Notes under the pieces: model-generated
Told to the model about the DNA's origin: nothing
What the model saw: only the letters and a program-made list of their open reading frames with translations
Database searches by the model: none
Made by a program: the position numbers and the translations under genes
Assembly: GCA_040758375.1 (NCBI GenBank)
Contig: JBFLWE010000017.1
Coordinates: 9,306 to 73,305 of the forward strand
Direction: 5' to 3'
Source of the DNA: CAMLIZ01 sp040758375
GTDB taxonomy: Bacteria > Pseudomonadota > Gammaproteobacteria > Burkholderiales > Burkholderiaceae_C
DNA length: 64,000 bases
Shown here: positions 61,968 through 64,000 of the stretch, piece by piece
Layout: each line of letters starts with the position of its first letter
How positions within the stretch are numbered: position 1 is the first letter of the stretch

Positions 61968-63995
61968 TTACTTGCCGAGAACAACCTTCACCGTGTCGGC
62001 GACGTTCTCTGACGTAAATCCAAAGTGCTTGAACAAAACGCCCGCAGGCGCCGACTCGCCATAGGCGTCGATGCCCACCACCGCGGCGCAGCCGTACTTC
62101 CACCAGAAATCGGTAACGCCCGCTTCCACCGCCACGCGCGGCAGGCCGTCGGGCAGCACGCTGCGCTTGTAGGCCACGTCCTGGCGATCGAACACCGTGG
62201 TCGAGGGCATCGAGACCACGCGCACCGCGATGCCCTGCGCGGCCAGCAGCTGCTGCGCGTGCAGCGCGAGCTGCACCTCGGAGCCGGTGGCGATGATCAC
62301 GGCCTGCGCCTTCTTCTTCAGGCCCACCTCGCCGGGCTCGGCCAGCACGTAGGCGCCCTTGCTGATCTCGTCGAGGCCCGCCTTGGGCGCATAGGGCAGG
62401 TTCTGGCGCGACAGCAGCAGCGCGCTCGGCCGCGTGGCGTTGCCCAGCGCCATGGTCCAGGCGATGGCGGTCTCGGCAGTGTCGGCCGGGCGCCAGACGT
62501 CGAGGTTGGGGATCAGGCGCAGCGACGCGGCATGCTCCACGCTCTGGTGCGTGGGGCCGTCTTCGCCCAGGCCGATGGAGTCGTGCGTGAACACGTGGAT
62601 CACGCGCGCCTTCATCAGCGCGGCCATGCGGATCGCGTTGCGGCTGTAGTCGCTGAAGGTGAGGAAGGTGCCGCCGTAGGGGATGTAGCCGCCGTGCAAC
62701 GCGATGCCGTTCATGATGGCGGCCATGCCGAACTCGCGCACGCCGTAGTTGATGTGGCGGCCGTCGTTGGGCTGGCCGTTGCCGTCGAAGCGCAGCGCCG
62801 GGGTGGACGAGGTGTTGGTGAGGTTGGAGCCGGTGAGGTCGGCCGAGCCGCCCAGCATCTCGGGCAGCACCTTGGTGAAGGCTTCCAGCGCGAGCTGGCT
62901 GGCCTTGCGGGTGGCCACGGTCTCCGCCTTGGTGTGCGCGGCCACCGCCGCGTCCACCGCCGCCTGCGCAAAGCCGGCCGGCAGCTCGCCGCGCATGCGG
63001 CGCACGAACTCGGCCGCCTCGTGCGGGAACTCGGCCTTGTAGGCGGCGAAGCGGTCGCTCCACTGCGCTTCAGCCTGCGCGCCCGAAGCCTTGGCGTCCC
63101 AGGCCTCGTAGGCCGCCTCGGGGATCACGAAGGGCTCATGCGGCCAAGCCAGCGCATCGCGCGTGAGCTTGATCTCCTCGTGACCCAGCGCTTCGCCGTG
63201 CGCCTTGGCGGTGCCGCCGCGGTTGGGCGAGCCTTTGCCGATGGTGGTCTTGCAGATGATGAGCGTGGGCTTGGTGGCCGACTGCTTGGCCTGGGCGATG
63301 GCAGCGTCCACCGCATCGGCATCATGGCCGTCGACCGGACCGACCACGTTCCATTGGTAGGCCTCGAAACGCTTGGCCGCGTCGTCCACGTACCAGGGGC
63401 TCACCTGGCCGTCGATGGAGATGCCGTTGTCGTCGTACAGCGCGATCAGCTTGTTCAGCTTCCAGGCGCCGGCCAGCGCGCAGGCTTCGTGGCTGATGCC
63501 TTCCATCAGGCAGCCGTCGCCCAGGAACACATAGGTGTGGTGGTCGACGATGGCATGGCCAGGGCGGTTGAACTCGGCGGCCAGCAGCTTCTCGGCCAGC
63601 GCCATGCCCACCGCGTTGGTGATGCCCTGGCCCAGTGGGCCGGTGGTGGTTTCCACGCCGGGGGTGACGTGCACCTCGGGGTGGCCCGGCGTCTTGCTGT
63701 GCAGCTGGCGGAACTGGCGCAGGTCGCTGGCGGCCAGGTCGTAGCCGGTGAGGTGCAGCAGCGCGTAGAGGATCATCGACGCGTGGCCGTTGCTGAGGAC
63801 GAAACGGTCGCGGTCGAACCATTGCGGGTTCGTGGGGTTGTGCTTCAGGTGACGGCCCCACAGCGCCACCGCCATCTCGGCCATGCCCATCGGCGCCCCC
63901 GGGTGTCCGGAATTGGCCTGCTGCACGGCGTCCATGGCCAGGGCACGGATGGCGTTGGCCATCAGGGTGGTGTCGTGGGGGGAGGTGGGGGGCAT
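61968..63995 (-). CDS. tkt: Transketolase
   Basis: 675 residues, complete. TPP motif GDGCLMEGISHEA...YDDNGIS; NSGHPGAPMGMAEMA near the N-terminus; FTHDSIGLGEDGPTHQ and ATGSEVQLAL in the C-terminal half. Pentose-phosphate/Calvin-cycle enzyme. ATG 63995 lies five bases from the right edge, so its promoter is outside the window. Confidence 0.98.
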   Translation of the reverse strand: MPPTSPHDTTLMANAIRALAMDAVQQANSGHPGAPMGMAEMAVALWGRHLKHNPTNPQWFDRDRFVLSNGHASMILYALLHLTGYDLAASDLRQFRQLHSKTPGHPEVHVTPGVETTTGPLGQGITNAVGMALAEKLLAAEFNRPGHAIVDHHTYVFLGDGCLMEGISHEACALAGAWKLNKLIALYDDNGISIDGQVSPWYVDDAAKRFEAYQWNVVGPVDGHDADAVDAAIAQAKQSATKPTLIICKTTIGKGSPNRGGTAKAHGEALGHEEIKLTRDALAWPHEPFVIPEAAYEAWDAKASGAQAEAQWSDRFAAYKAEFPHEAAEFVRRMRGELPAGFAQAAVDAAVAAHTKAETVATRKASQLALEAFTKVLPEMLGGSADLTGSNLTNTSSTPALRFDGNGQPNDGRHINYGVREFGMAAIMNGIALHGGYIPYGGTFLTFSDYSRNAIRMAALMKARVIHVFTHDSIGLGEDGPTHQSVEHAASLRLIPNLDVWRPADTAETAIAWTMALGNATRPSALLLSRQNLPYAPKAGLDEISKGAYVLAEPGEVGLKKKAQAVIIATGSEVQLALHAQQLLAAQGIAVRVVSMPSTTVFDRQDVAYKRSVLPDGLPRVAVEAGVTDFWWKYGCAAVVGIDAYGESAPAGVLFKHFGFTSENVADTVKVVLGK

Positions 63996-64000
63996 GGAAA

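Overview
The window is about 64 kb of very GC-rich, densely coded bacterial chromosome. Gene content (AMP nucleosidase, adjacent transketolase and GAPDH, queC/proA, topB, stand-alone birA, a GbsR-like regulator, T3SS genes) and the short palindromic intergenic repeats fit a betaproteobacterium of the order Burkholderiales, probably the Rubrivivax/Leptothrix/Caldimonas side of the order. That placement is inference from gene families; no 16S rRNA gene is present. I see no rRNA, tRNA, insertion sequence, prophage or CRISPR array.

Region 1 (1-25.7 kb) is metabolic and regulatory: hydroxypyruvate isomerase (cut by the left edge), a CACHE-GGDEF diguanylate cyclase, a BtuF-like binding protein without a signal peptide, a GlxA-type regulator divergent from a cysteine hydrolase, a GbsR-like regulator with a DCC-family thiol protein and matching operators, an M61 peptidase, a glycine-zipper lipoprotein, amn, a three-domain epimerase/SPW/VKOR fusion, a PoxB-like TPP enzyme, a GH15 glucosidase with a coupled membrane protein, a Ca2+ antiporter, an SDR, an EF-G-like GTPase, a cupin, a SRPBCC protein and a DMT exporter.

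Region 2 (24.9-49.1 kb) is a type III secretion locus. One long minus-strand run, 46233 down to 30227 and mostly joined by 1-4 nt start/stop overlaps, encodes a lytic transglycosylase, SctV, SctC, SctD, a needle-like protein (SctF), SctI, SctJ, SctK, SctL, SctN ATPase, SctO, SctP, a GNAT acetyltransferase, a DUF6683-like protein, an unknown protein, a FixL/FixJ-like histidine kinase and response regulator, and SctQ. Downstream on the same strand lie a DUF1521 protein with the GDPH autocleavage motif, a 225-aa protein whose C-terminus resembles SctF, and an alternating set of two DUF6683-like proteins and two lipoproteins. On the plus strand, next to the start of the main run, are a predicted DNA/RNA nuclease toxin, a small probable immunity gene, sctU and a FliO-like gene. 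sctR, sctS, sctT, a tip, a gatekeeper and clear chaperones are not in the window.

The strongest new observation is a 16-bp dyad, CTGGG-N6-CCCAG, lying upstream of the DUF1521 gene (three head-to-tail copies), upstream of the needle-like-domain gene (one copy plus a degenerate second) and upstream of the nuclease/immunity/sctU operon. It looks like the operator of a T3SS-linked regulon that includes an antibacterial-type toxin with its immunity gene.

Region 3 (49.1-64 kb) returns to housekeeping: a CsgG-like protein, LemA, queC, proA, an AEC transporter, a small beta-barrel protein, topB divergent from a SET-domain protein across a 33-nt alternating pyrimidine-purine tract, birA, a short anchored protein, an S8 serine protease with a GlyGly-CTERM-like tail, gap and tkt.
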